Source of the DNA: Leptodontidium sp. MPI-SDFR-AT-0119
Lineage: Eukaryota > Ascomycota > Leotiomycetes > Helotiales > Leptodontidiaceae
Reading direction: 5' to 3'
DNA length: 64,000 nucleotides
Assembly (NCBI GenBank): GCA_020726505.1
Contig: JAHLEZ010000016.1
Span: 1,116,001-1,180,000, forward strand
Numbering within the stretch: the first letter of the stretch is position 1; each line of letters opens with the position of its first letter. Shown here one piece after another: positions 49,812 to 61,008 of the stretch. A program made the position numbers and the translations under genes. The notes under the pieces were generated by a model. That model made no database searches. It was not told where the DNA came from and saw nothing but the letters and a program-made list of their open reading frames with translations.

Positions 49812-50882
49812 ATGACGAAGGTACTTGAATTTATTGATGATCATGAGAGTCCAGAATACGCTGCTCATTGTGTATTATGGAGGACATGCGAAGATCAACG
49901 AAGCGAGGCAGTCTACTTAGTCATAGTAAATATTGCACCTCAGCTTTCAATCTCATTCCTATGCTCACGACTTCTTTATAATACTCGCAACATGAGCTAC
50001 AGTTCCTTTGAATGGAATGCCTGTCAAAGCCTTTTCGAACAGTTAACATCAGATACCCTTTTCCTCTTCGCCTGTTGCTCCGCTGCAGTAGCCGCTTCAT
50101 CAGTACCAAGCCGAACGAACGCCATCACTGAAACGATCGCTGCTTACGGCTGGGAAACATGGGCTCCGGAACCGGGACGTCATTCTTTCACCAACGCCAT
50201 AATCGAGGTTCTGGAGGAGTGGATTGACCGAAAGTCCTTTTCGGCAGCTATGTTACATAGTGAAGTTCTTTCCGTCCTCAAATCAACGAGACCAAAGAAG
50301 AGACTAGAGATCAGCAAGACACCGATTTATATCGTCACCACTTCGAATCCGAAAACTTGCAGTATCGAGATCCGGAGGAGAACTCAGGCGTCTGCGAGTA
50401 TGAATATGAGCTACGCACCGACTGAATCATGTACTGCAAGCCAAGCATCCACACAAGCCGCTGAGTCCGAACCAGCGGAAGCAGAGGACAAATTCGATCT
50501 ATCATCATTGGTGGCCGCGCTCCCAGACAGTACTTTCGCGCTTCCCCACGTAATCATGTCGGTAGCTTTGGAGACAGACCAAAAGCTAGACATGCACACA
50601 TTCGAACAGTGGATGAAGGATTTTCCCGCCCTTGCCAGATATGCCAAGATCCAGGGTGTCTATCAGAGTTACTCAACTCTCGTCCTACTTTTCGTGCCCG
50701 TGGCTGTGTGGAACATGCTACCTGAGAACTCTGCGTGTAATTTTGTGGGTTACACAAAGTCAGATAACTTGCTCACGCCTGCTCTTGATTTTAAGAAAGT
50801 CAAAGGAGACAACCACAGCGTTGTCGAGGTTGAACCCACGAAACATCAACCCGCGGATTTGTCTTTCGAACAGGCCATGTAA
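49790..50882 (+). pseudogene. Caspase-like (C14-type) protein, frameshifted
   Basis: The frame from ATG 49812 begins KVLEFIDDHESP. The next expected block, NTLLIVYYGGHAKINEARQST containing the caspase-type His (YYGGH), is encoded in another frame at 49855-49915 and runs into TAG/TAA codons. The open frame to 50882 then resumes matching family sequence: a Cys segment FACCSAAVAASS where relatives have a Leu-Asp-Cys-Cys motif, ITETIAAYGWETWAPEPGRHSFT, TPIYIVTTSNPKTCSIEI, and the C-terminal block FALPHVIMSVALE...FVGYTKSDNLL. The His block out of frame and Asp replaced by Ala before the Cys both argue against activity. Ascomycete members often sit beside STAND receptors and may act in regulated cell death (inference). 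Confidence 0.65.
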
Positions 50883-51154
50883 ACATATGGTCATTTCCGC
50901 CGCAATCCTTCCCGAATTCCAATGCGCCCCTCACTTCAGAACGTCTTATGCATCAAGTGCTAATGCACCTTCTAGGCTGTCCGTACCATCAGTGCCATTC
51001 AAGCCCGTTTTGACTTCGGAATTTCGATGGCCATCGCTTGATCCGCCAATTTTGACCCCCAGAACTTCCCGTAAAACATCACCACAGGCACCCAAGCACA
51101 TACAAGATTAATGACTAGCTCCCAACCAAGTCTCTAGACAGCTATAATGTAAAG

Positions 51155-52328
51155 TCTTGGAGTGGCGCCGGAACACTGGGCGCTAGTAGTGCAGCACAAG
51201 ACAGGCGAGCTGAAGAGTTTTACGTCTTCTTCGCTTGCCCCTTATTGCGATGAAATATTGACGACCAAGTTCACCAAGAAATTCCTGAAGTACACTGCGC
51301 GAGCTGATGGTCCTAAGCCTCAGCAAACCGAGTACAATTCCGGTTAGTATATAGTATTCTGCGAATAATCAGGTGTCCCAAATTTAACTGGTATTCAGGT
51401 TACTACAGCGAAGAATCCAGCACAAGCATACGCCCACAATCTCGAGTTGGCTACTATGATTGGGACTCCTACGAGTCCGGAGAGTTCATTGCAGCGCAGA
51501 AACGCAGACGACGGCAACCACATCGGAATTCCGACTCCGAAGAATCAGAAGAAGAACTCCTCGCACCTCTGCCCAATCCCAAGCAGAAACCGACAACTCT
51601 CCGAATCGGCAACAATACAGAACTCGAGAAATTTTACCAAGCACGGCTCACAGACCTTCAGACTCTGCCGTGTAAAATTCTCGCTAAGGCGTTCGTCAAA
51701 GTTGTGGAGCCGAGAAAATCATCTCGATATCCGTACAGCAAAGGGCAAATCAGTGCACCGCCGTGGTGGCCTGCATTGAGCGGAACGGTTTCAGTTCGTT
51801 ATAAAGATTCCAATCATATGTTCAAACCAGGTACAAGCCTTTACTTTTTCTACTACAAAACTCGAACTGACCAGCAACAGAGCGCATTAGACTTCTGGTC
51901 CACATCCTTCGCATGCCGTTGAGCCCGTCACATCCCAGTACCCTTCATTTCAGGACCAAGACGTCAACGTCCAGAAGCTGGAAGACGTCGCTTATGAGGC
52001 TTTATCTCTATGGTTTAAAGACCCTGAGAATCCCGAGAATATGTTCCGGGCGCCTTTGATCCGAGAATTGTTCAAGGTCGCGAAACACGAGGAGCGGTTC
52101 AAGAATGGTGAAATCGGTATGCTTATCTTAAAAGGATGGCGAATCGTGGCTAAATCTTTTGCAGATGCGGATACAAAGATCTCGGCTATGTATTTGGGTA
52201 GTCTAGAAGAGGAGTCTGGTGAAGATGAGGATGTGGCTGGTACCGAGGCTTCAACATTGCCAGCCTCCGGTGAGCAGGAAGCCATGAAAAGTTCACAGTA
52301 CAAGGCCGTTTTGAAGTGGGAGTCGTAG
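51155..52328 (+). CDS. DUF2841 (YDR124W-like helical bundle) protein
   Basis: Exons seen: about 51155-51342 (LGVAPEHWALVVQHKTGELKS), 51399-51830, 51881 onward, and 51954-52328 ending TAG. Introns 51343-51398 and 51831-51880 have GT...AG borders and keep phase. The domain core is NNTELEKFYQARL, LPCKILAKAFVKVVEP, SSRYPYSKG, PPWWP and NHMFKP, then RIRLLVHILRMP and LIRELFKVAKHEERFKNGEIG. The HILRMP block and the following DQDVNVQKLEDV block are in different phases. Either an intron 51898-51953 removes part of a normally conserved stretch, or there is a frameshift. The start codon is not visible; a 5' exon in 50889-51110 is possible. Family function is unknown; members are fungal nuclear-type proteins, some in subtelomeric clusters. 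Confidence 0.65.
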
Positions 52329-53108
52329 CATTCCTGTTTAACGAATCATGGGAATATCGAAACTGCTTTTCGTTCATACTCTCAAGTTCGCGAATACGAT
52401 AAAACCTGTACCTCGGTGTTGTCGCCCACTAGCGCGCTAGCCAGCCTCGCCTAAATCCTACCCCACCGTTAATATTAACAAAAATAAAGCGTTTTCAGGG
52501 AAAAACAGCGCAAAAAATCGCAAAACTTAACTGAGGTTCCAGTTTATAAACGTAATTTAATACGTTTTCCGATTCGATACGCCGAGCTTGAGCATGGTCT
52601 TCGTATACGATAAATGGCGTGGGGGGAGTAGGGAGAGGGACGAGGAGGAGGTCACAATGGTGTTCGATCCGCCGATAGTTGGTGTTCGTATGCGATGGGA
52701 GGACCAAAGGGGACAAGGTAGCCTTGGCCTGCCCCGGCCACCCGGAGGGGCTAGCCAGGGGCGAACCCCTGGCTCTGTTTGGATTTTGACTATCTGGTTA
52801 TATAGACTCGTTAGTTTTAGGTTTGGTTGGGTATTAGCTGCAGGCGGTGAGTGGCCTTTAAGTCTTTGCGTGTAGTACTAGAACCGGTTTTTTCTTTCAC
52901 ACTAATGCATGTCCTTCATAGAATTTTGATAATTATGTGGTTGTGGATTGATCGAAGTGCCCTTGTAGCGATCACACTTCGCGGCCTTTTTTTTTACCAT
53001 AGGTCCTGTGAGCGAGGTTTGCATTCGAGTAATGTTCAGCTAACATAAAAGCCTTCAAAGCTGCCGATTCTCTCAATCTCTTCGATGCATTCATGTATTC
53101 AAAACAAA
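52329..53108. other. Intergenic region between converging genes
   Basis: 780 bp with no supported coding sequence. Around 52749-52770 there is a perfect hairpin (AGCCAGGGG, loop CGAA, CCCCTGGCT) within a GC-rich patch. It is not followed by a T run and I cannot assign it a function. Confidence 0.4.
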
Positions 53109-55842
53109 CTAAAATCCATGCCCTTCTAACCATCTTTCCACACCTGCATGATCTCGTTCAACCCATTTCATCCTCGCTTCAATTCCCGAGGTAGCTTCCT
53201 CGAAAGCCTTCTTGAACTTCTCCTGATTCTACAGTCAGCTTCACATTTCTAACAAAACACCACCTCCTCCATCAGACCTACCTCAACACCCAACCCAAAA
53301 GCCTTCACTTCCTCCAATTGCTCAGCTGTTGAGAGACTACCCGTACAACTCGCAACATATCTACAAATACCCACCCTATCCACTCTCCCGAAGTTATCCC
53401 ACTTTTCCTTGAGCCATGTCCAGGAGGCATCAGCTCCAGCATAGTGCGTTTGCAGAGCGTTCAATAAGAACCACTTCTCTAGCCCGGAGAATGGCTCGCT
53501 TACTTGTGTCAGAAGCCTGAGTGATTCTTGAACCAGCTCTGGGCTGTCTGCATAGCCAAGAGACACGAAAGCGTCGGTTCGCATTTCTGGATCTCTTGTG
53601 GTACGAGCAATTTCTAGGACAGATTCGTACTAGTAGACGAGCACATCCAATTATCAGATTCGTTGCATCAAAGATTCAGTTGTGGATGTGTACTTACACG
53701 ATCATTGACGACAGCTTGAAACACGTGCTTCCGTATATTGGGGTTGAGCGCTTTCTCATTCCCAGCTTTGAACTCGTCGAAGAGTTTCTCGGATCCAGCC
53801 TTAAGGTGCTCGTACCGAATCCCCTGAGCATAAAACATCGCTTTTTCATTCTGAACATGGATGGGGTCTTTAGAACCAATCTTCCAAACCTCCTCTGGAG
53901 AATTAGCCAGCACGAGATGTTTATGGAAATTCTGTAGTGCTGTCCGAGTCTTAGGGGACGAGAATAGGAATGCTTGTCGGATTTTGCCAAGGACGAAGAA
54001 TATCTGTCTCCAGACGAGGAAGTGGTGGTCCTTCGTGAAGCTGGATAGGAAGTTGAGAAGGTCGGCGGTTGTCATTGGGATGTCGAGGCAGGATGAGATT
54101 AATGCGTAGGAATCGGAGATCAACCCTACCCAGTCTTCTGAATCTAAATTGAATCTTGAAGTCCGCTTTCCAAACTCCTGGAATCGAGACAATGGATAGG
54201 AGACCCGGTAGAGGCCAATCTGTCCCGCGTTGAGCTTGTAGGTTTCGAGATCTACTTGATATGTTTCCTTTCGCGAGGTCAACAAAGCAGAGTCTTCTGA
54301 TTGGCTTCCAGTATTCGTCTGAAAGTTTAACGGAACGTGGTAAATGTTCTTGTCTTCCTTGGGGGTCATCTCGATTGCTTGGAAGTACCGATGTTGCTCC
54401 AAAGTGATCGTGCTTTTGGCATCGTCTTCAGAAACCATGAGAATAGGATACCCAGCACATGCGGTCCATTCTTGCATAGTTCTGGCAACATCCTTTCCAC
54501 TAGTGGCGGCCAAAGATGTCCAGAGATCCTTCGTCTTAGCGTTTCCAAAAGCATGCTCTTTCAAGTAGCGTCTTATTCCATCCACAAAGACGTCCGTCCC
54601 CAAGAAGTTCGACAGCATCCTCAACAGAGCAGCGCCTTTCATATACGTAATATTATCAAAGAGCTCATGCATCCGATCGGGTGAAGCAGTGGGGTTGTAA
54701 ACCGGATGGGCCCCTGGCGTTGAATCAATATCCAGTGCTCCTTGATAAAATGCCATTGCCTCAGGATCTGGATCCGCAGCCACAAAGTGCAGCCAGTATT
54801 TCCATTCGGGAAACATCTTATCGACGACGGTGAAACCAGCCCATTCGGCAAAAGCCTCATTGAGCCAGAGATCATCCCACCAGCCCATGGTCACCAGGTT
54901 ACCAAACCATTGGTGAGCGAGCTCGTGGCAGAGCGTTTCAACGGCCATTTGCAGGGACTTGGCGGCTGTGATCTCGGGGTCGAGAAGGAGCCAGCGCTCA
55001 CCGAAGACGATACAGCCCCAGTTCTCTAGTGCACCTGCGTCAGGGAGAGCAATCAAGTCTAGTTTGGGAAGAGGGTATTCGAGGCCAAAGATGTGCTCGT
55101 AGTGGCCCAGAGCATCGGTAGCGATGTTCAACATGTTCGACGCATGCTGGATCTTCGCCCCCTTCACAGCATAGACCCTCACTCGGAACTTGAGCTTAGT
55201 CGACTCGACGAAATCGAAATCTCCAATAACGAAACAGATCAGATAAGTCGGTGTTTTTGGCATGGTGCTGAAGGCGACCCGCTTCGAGATTTGTCCTTCG
55301 GATTCAGAATGCGTGAGCTCGGACGAGCGAACGTCCATATTGCTCACGCATGTCAGATCCTGATTGATGGTGACCGTGGAGGAGACTGTAGCTTTGAACT
55401 CGGGTTCGTCGAAGCATGGAAAAACACAGCGTGCCCCGACTGGCTCAAAGCTGGTCGAGTACGCCCGCTTCTTTTCACCTTTGGCATCTTTGTAGCCGGT
55501 CCATGCGAAGCCGGGAGTTCTTCCATTCTCTTTGATCGTCCCATGGAAAGATTGGTGAATCGTTGCTTTTGAGCCTGCTGTGAGGGGTTTTGATAGAGAA
55601 ATTGTGATGGTCTGCTGATCAGTATTGTATTCGATTTCGGGAATCTGGACAATCTCGACTGGAGAGTACTCGATTTGGGTATTGGTGATCTTGAGTTCTC
55701 TCGCATGAAGAACGATGGATGACGTCTCTTCACAAGCGTCGAGGTGAACGGAGACTGAGCCGTGAAAGGTTAAACCCTCTAGATCTAAATTAAGATCTAG
55801 GTCGTAATGGCTCGGCACCACATTCTTGGGAAGACGTGCCAT
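53109..55842 (-). CDS. M1-family zinc aminopeptidase
   Basis: Start ATG 55842 in an ACCATGG context (MARLPKNVVPSHYDL). Three exons: 55842-53698, 53629-53282, 53228-53109; introns 53697-53630 (GTAAGT...CTAG) and 53281-53229 (GTAGGT, branch-like CTGAC, TGTAG). Product about 870 residues, close to yeast Aap1/Ape2. Motifs: GALENWG (substrate N-terminus recognition, GAMEN-type), HELAHQWFGN plus the downstream LNEAFAEW zinc ligand, and the ERAP1-like C-terminal helical domain (VGLISDSYAL, NDRYESVLEIARTTRDPEMRTDAF, ending WVERDHAGVERWLEGHGF). It removes N-terminal residues from peptides, probably in the cytosol since no signal peptide is seen. Intact. It lies next to the RiPP locus but is most likely housekeeping. 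Confidence 0.93.
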
Positions 55843-55848
55843 GGTCAA

Positions 55849-56401
55849 CCGGAATAACCAAAAGCAGAAGGTGAGAAGTCGAATGGAAGCCAGAATGGAT
55901 TGTTAAACACGTCGCACGAAAACGAAAAGTGATTTAAAGAGACGAAGGCTTAGTCAGCTCGGAAGCTCCCCCCCCCTGTTCGAGCTACCTAATGGGGTTC
56001 GGATGTACAGCATTTCCTTGATAATGACAGGGTGTTGCTTATCATGCTTGACAGACAGACAGTACGAGTTTTGTTTCCAGAGCATACACAGTCAGCTCTT
56101 GAACAATATGGATTCATATCTGCTTCATGTTATGTTTTTTTTCGAGATGTTCAATTATAGTTTCTAAATTCTTCTTATGCATTCTTGCCTGATACGTGCT
56201 GCAAAGAATAGAGCATTCAAGTAAATTCAAACTTCAAAATTTTGAAGCCGAATTTCAAATGGCTAAAAAGCGAGGACTATAAAGTCATGGCTCTGAAGTG
56301 CAATATCCACATTCTACCATCCATTAACTTAGCATAACAACCGACCTAAATTCTTGACATGTGGTCGAAGTGATAAGCTGCCCATTCCTTTCCCAACAGT
56401 A
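55849..56401. other. Intergenic region, aminopeptidase promoter side
   Basis: About 550 bp between the aminopeptidase start and the UstYa-like gene end. No gene is seen. It includes a C run (about 55970-55977) and AT-rich segments. It presumably carries the aminopeptidase promoter and the UstYa terminator; no specific motif could be assigned. Confidence 0.4.
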
Positions 56402-57541
56402 TCACAACTCTGAAGCAGGGCAGTCTTTCGGTCTTGTGATGTCTGTCAACTTCTTCACATCTTGACCACCAACAGAGCCTGTGACCACAAGCTCATCAAG
56501 ATGTGGTGGCATTGGCAGAAGCACAGCATCATCCGGCCGGACAATTTTCTCCCACTTAGCAGGCTCATCCTTCAACTCCACCTCCTCCTGCCAACGCATC
56601 AAGGCGTCAAAGTCCCGGCATAATTTCTTGGGACCGACATCTGGGAAGGGATTGTGCTGCGTGTGTCTCCAGTTATAGGTCAACATGTCCAAATCGGAGT
56701 TGCACATGATGTTCTGGCGCAGGATATCGATGCAGTGGTCAACATGTGACTCGAACATGACGGGAGGCTCGTAGTTGTAGATACTGCCCCAGTAATAGTC
56801 GTAGTTCAGCACATTGGTTCTGCGGAGAGCGTCAAGACAGTGCAATTGATGGAAAACGTCAATTTCCGACATGTAAGTGTCAGGGCCGTATCCCCAGTCT
56901 GGCATGGTCTTGGCGCATTCAGTTGCATTCTTGCCGATGTCTGTAACCTCTTGCTTTGTGAGAGCATGCATTCCGATATCTGGGTTTGATTAGACTTTTG
57001 AAAATACAAATGTCTATGAGTACAGGGAAGTGACTTACGAGAAATACGCTCCCACGCGGCATCAACCTCAGGGCTGGGTCGTCCTCGATAGATGTGCTCT
57101 GGATTCCCAGGTTCTGGGAACAGAGAAGGATCGATCTTCTTCCAGATCATAGGGATGTTGATTTTGTCCATCACAGGGGCTAGGAGTCGTTAGAGAAGGG
57201 TTTTGATAAATGGATGAGGGGTATGACCTACAGTACGCAATTGGCTTTGTGTACGGACTTCCATGATCATTATGGCTGTGCATTGCCCAAGTCCCGAGCA
57301 CGGCGCCATAGATGCTGAGTCCATAGACCAACACAATGGTGACAATTCCTGCGGTATTGGCCGTGATGTGCGGCAAGCGAGAACGGCGTGTTGGCTTGAG
57401 AGTATAAGACATATCATAGCCTTCACTTTCCGCCTTCTCAGTACTCACGTCACTGAAGCGAGAGGAAAGATGTTCCTTCTCCTCATCATCAGTCACGGAG
57501 GAGTACATGACTTTCTTTGCGAGCTTGGTTGGAAACCACAT
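56402..57541 (-). CDS. UstYa-like oxidase 1 (DUF3328)
   Basis: Start ATG 57541 (MWFPTKLAKKV). Exons 57541-57232, 57179-57039, 56979-56402; introns 57231-57180 (GTAGGT...CTAG) and 57038-56980 (GTAAGT...CCAG), all phase 1. Product 342 residues. A cytosolic acidic/Lys-rich N-terminus precedes one membrane segment (about residues 64-83, TAGIVTIVLVYGLSIYGAVL), then a lumenal domain: YRGRPSPEVDAAWERI, HQLHC at 194-198 and HVDHC at 229-233. The two HxxHC motifs define UstYa-type enzymes, which in ustiloxin, phomopsin and victorin biosynthesis oxidatively crosslink the core peptide. It is divergent from the precursor gene with a shared 1,053-bp promoter region, so co-regulation is likely. Intact; longer than many family members because of a C-terminal extension. 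Confidence 0.9.
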
Positions 57542-58594
57542 GGTTGAGTGATGGCTCAATATGGTGCAGATGGGAAGGTGTGCTTTGCTGTTGAGAGGAT
57601 CACTGAAAATATCTGCAAGTCTTGAATGTGTTGTGGGAATTGGGCTGGAGGCTGGGTGGGTTGTATTATAAAGTACTAGGCTCGAATAGGATGGTGATAG
57701 AAATCGGCACAGACAATGGCAACAGTTCTACTTTCTGCAAGTCTTATCATCTGTGGCAACGGAACAATCTATTCTACACATGCTTTCAATGCAAGGCAGA
57801 GCCATGTTAACTCCACGGCTGATCGGTAGACCAAATGCATTCCTGCAGGTGGGTCCGCTACAACTTTCTCCGTTCTTGATCGTATGAGAATTGCATGAGA
57901 ATTGACATAAGTGGATATCAAATCACCTCCTGCCTTCTTTGGTCAGAAGTACATACAGGAATATGTTTGTATGAGCATGGCACTGCCGTGGAATTTGCAT
58001 GCATACGAGCTTACCGCTACTCTGTGTAAGTGTAACTTGATATCACGGTCGGCCGCTGAGATATCTTTCGGCCGACACAATTTAGATTGAATGAACAGGA
58101 TACAACCAATCAAAGAGATCTGACACGATGATCTTACCATACTTGTGCCCTGTTCAGGGAGCGCCACGCATGGGGCAAGGTGAATAACAACAGCATAGTT
58201 CAGCCGGTTGTTTGACATTCCACCTTGCAGCTAGTATTGCTGAATTTACACTGCATATCACGTAAGATTTTGCTCGCTACTCTCGCTTCATTCCAAGGCG
58301 GAAGCTGTCCGCACTTCCCAATTAGTAAATTCAGATTGCAGATTGCAAGCTCCAACACTAGTCTCTGTTCAGCATCTCAAGGTTGGATACACATTTTCGA
58401 GATATGGATAACCCACTATTGCGGAGCCAAGGTCGTTCAACTCCGAGGATCAGAAGGACATGCTGAGCGCAGATTTACTTATACTCTCCATCACTCTTCC
58501 CATTTTGAAAGCAGTCAATCTCATCTTACTTACTTGCTTCCACCTCACACTATCCTCTTCACCAAACAACAAGAACAATCTTCGCACATTCACC
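57542..58594. promoter_or_regulatory. Bidirectional intergenic region, oxidase 1 / precursor
   Basis: 1,053 bp between two divergent start codons. No supported gene. The last 60 bases before the precursor ATG are pyrimidine-rich then A/C-rich (ccaaacaacaagaacaatc...caccATGa), a usual fungal leader with good start context. No shared cis motif could be established by eye. Confidence 0.5.
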
Positions 58595-59203
58595 ATGAAG
58601 GTCCAAAACGTCTTCTTTTTGCTCGCTGCCCAGGCAATTGGGGGTGTTCTGTCTGCTCCCATCGCTGCTTCAGGTAGGGGACCACCCCGAGTTCTTTCAG
58701 AGACACCCCTTGAAACAAGTTTCCACTGATGTATTTTCAACAGCCTCTACTTTGGAGACCAAGGCCATCGAGAAGAAGGGAGTAGCGGAAGTGTGGGCAA
58801 ATTGGAATCATCCCGGCAAAGCGAAGACCGCGGAATCAGAAGACGCCGTCGAGAAGAGAGGTGTAGCTGAAGTCTGGGCCAATTGGTGAGCTCTCCACTC
58901 TCTTCTTTTACTACCTTATCTAATTTTGAACTCTAGGAATCATCCTGGTCAATCGAAAACCGAGGTCCCGGCAGAGGAAGCCGAGAAGAGAGGTGTGGCT
59001 GAAGTCTGGGCGAACTGGAACCATCCCGGCAAAGCGAAGACCGCGGAATCAGAAGACGCCGTTGAGAAGAGAGGTGTAGCTGAAGTCTGGGCGAATTGTA
59101 AGATCCAAGATCGGTTACTATTATATTTCAAATTCTAATCTTGAGAGCAGGGAACCACCCCGGCCAAGCGAAGACCGCGGATTCTGAGGATGTGGCTGAG
59201 TAA
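58595..59203 (+). CDS. Repeat-containing secreted RiPP precursor peptide
   Basis: Four exons, 58595-58673, 58744-58885, 58937-59097, 59151-59203; introns 70, 51 and 53 bp, all GT...AG. Product 144 residues. A signal peptide (MKVQNVFFLLAAQAIGGVLSA, cleavage likely near residue 21) is followed by a short leader ending EKK and four 25-residue repeats, GVAEVWANWNHPG plus a variable acidic tail, separated by Glu-Lys-Arg. Repeats 1 and 3 are identical (tail KAKTAESEDAVE); repeats 2 and 4 have QSKTEVPAEEAE and QAKTADSEDVAE. KR sites fit Kex2-type processing. No Cys, Tyr or Phe occurs in the repeats; two Trp sit three residues apart in the invariant part. With UstYa-like genes on both sides, the best reading is a dikaritin-type precursor. 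Alternatives: a pheromone-like or other Kex2-processed secreted repeat protein. The product is unknown. Confidence 0.85.
58780..59203 (+). repeat. Four 81-bp coding repeats of the precursor gene
   Basis: Each unit encodes (K/E-)KR-GVAEVWANWNHPG plus a 12-residue tail. Units 2 and 4 contain an intron inside the second Trp codon (phase 2 and phase 1 respectively); units 1 and 3 do not. The gene thus looks like a duplicated two-unit module. Confidence 0.85.
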
Positions 59204-61008
59204 CTGAGCATTGATGTAAAGCAGTTTTGCTCTTTGGTGCATCCTTCTTGTCGAAAACTGCCTGATTTTCTTGGAGAGAGATATATCGGAGGTATTGGAC
59301 TAGGAAGAGAGATCAATGGACTTTAAATATGACAAATGAAAATGACTTTATCTTTACTCTATCTGATCCGCTTCAAAGTGTCCGGAATCATAATTTCCAA
59401 TGTCCACTGTGTTCCCAAACTAAACGATCGATCGAGTTCAGCTCTTGGTTGATCTTGCCAGGGAAATTTTCTTTCAACTTTTAAGTGGGTAGCTTACACG
59501 TCAACTGGGGAGCGACGTTCAGCTCGGTTGGATGCTTGGCGACATGCGACGAAGTTTACAACCAAAGACAACTCTCCTTGGCATCTTGCTGTGCCTTTTC
59601 CAAGACAATTCCCCTGACCCTGCTTCTGATCAAAATACATATCGTATCGGTGATCTTTTTTGCCGATGAGAGGTGTGGGGGTAGATTGTCGAATGTTTGT
59701 CGCTGGACAAGCACCTGGTGCGTTGTTCGTGATTTTCGTTTACCGACCTCACGAAGTTCAAAAGGGCTCCTCACCTATCAACATTGCATACGCATTGCAT
59801 TTACTTCACATGGAGACTTTGCCGCCTGCAAGGGGTGCTCAGCTCTTGGTCCCGCGTTGAATACTATTTCTAGACTTGATGTTTTCACCAACTTCCACGA
59901 CCGTTGCGCTATTTCCCCGCTTTCTTGCACGTCCGCCTAGATAGCGGACTGGGATAGAATTCTCTGCGTCTCTTACGTGCTCGTTATCCCTTACAAAGAA
60001 CTTCAGCTGTCCTGCTTCTCCACATCGATTGCATGAACCCGACGAACCGATGTAAAGTGGCCACGAACACCTTAATTGTATGAACTAGATAAGGTAATGG
60101 CACTTGGACACGACTTGCTTGATTGTATGAGCCCGACAGATTGATGCTGACTGGTCAAAAATAAGCTTACATGCTGACGAGCTAATATCAAATCGACTGA
60201 AGTGATACACAGCGGCAGCTTCTTTGCATATACGAGGCATTAAAAGCTTGTAAATGCCACTCAGCTAAATTGCCGATTGGACCATTGCCACTACGTGCGA
60301 TACTCTTCTGTTGCAGTTGGAGGGAGCTACCGTCTGAACTGAACGGTGACACCTCGATGGTTGAATAATCATGTATTCCAGGGTAGCATTCGCTCGGCAA
60401 TGTAAGAGCTAGTTTGATTCAGGATAATATATCCTCGACTAGATGTGGCCAACGAGGATTGAATGTTACCTCTTCTGACCTTCCTAATCCTACTTCGGAA
60501 CAATGATTCCAAGTCGCCTTTACGGACGTAGCTGTCGCGGTCCACTGAAAATTCGCTGTAGTAGTGGCGGGCGAATCAGAAAAGCTGAGGAACGCTTGGA
60601 AAGCGAGCTAGTACGGCACATAGCCTTGGCAAAACGGGCCGCCCCGCTGTCGACGTCCACTGCCCAAAAGCAGTTAGCCTTGTTTACATCGTTACGCGAG
60701 AATGCAGAGTCAGCAAAACCCTAAGCTCTAAACTGCAGGTCGCTTGAACGTGTGCTATCGAGTCGGCCGAACCCTGAAATCTGTAGCACGAGGCTGCAGC
60801 TCGTGGGTGTCTATCTCAATTAGTCTAAAGTCATGCCTGTCTTAATGTGCTAGGGCAACTTAATGCCTGCATTGCACCTTCCCGACATTGTCCCCAATAT
60901 TCAGCTTCACATTTCACTTACAGCAAGTCCAGACAGTCATACAGTCTTCTTTTGAACTTTGCATGCTTCTGCCTGAACATTGTCGCCGTGATTTTCTTTC
61001 AAACAACA
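59204..61008. other. Intergenic region between precursor and oxidase 2
   Basis: 1.8 kb without a convincing gene. The open stretches at 59485-59940 (no ATG at its start, no domain) and 60503-60724 (73 codons from ATG, basic, no recognisable family, no obvious introns) are not supported. It holds the precursor terminator and the oxidase 2 promoter. Confidence 0.5.

Noticed and set aside
55093..55572. 159-codon plus-strand frame opposite the aminopeptidase
   Set aside because: Antisense shadow of the strongly supported M1 aminopeptidase exon.
58595..59203. Alpha-type mating pheromone precursor
   Set aside because: It has signal peptide, KR sites and repeats, but the repeat lacks the Cys-x...-Cys/Trp pattern usual in filamentous ascomycete alpha pheromones, has long acidic tails, and sits between UstYa-like genes. 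Kept only as an alternative.
59485..59940. 151-codon open frame
   Set aside because: It begins with a non-ATG codon, has no domain, signal peptide or family resemblance, and lies in the precursor-oxidase spacer.
60503..60724. 73-codon open frame from ATG
   Set aside because: Basic, low-information sequence with no recognisable family, no intron signals and no conserved neighbour logic.
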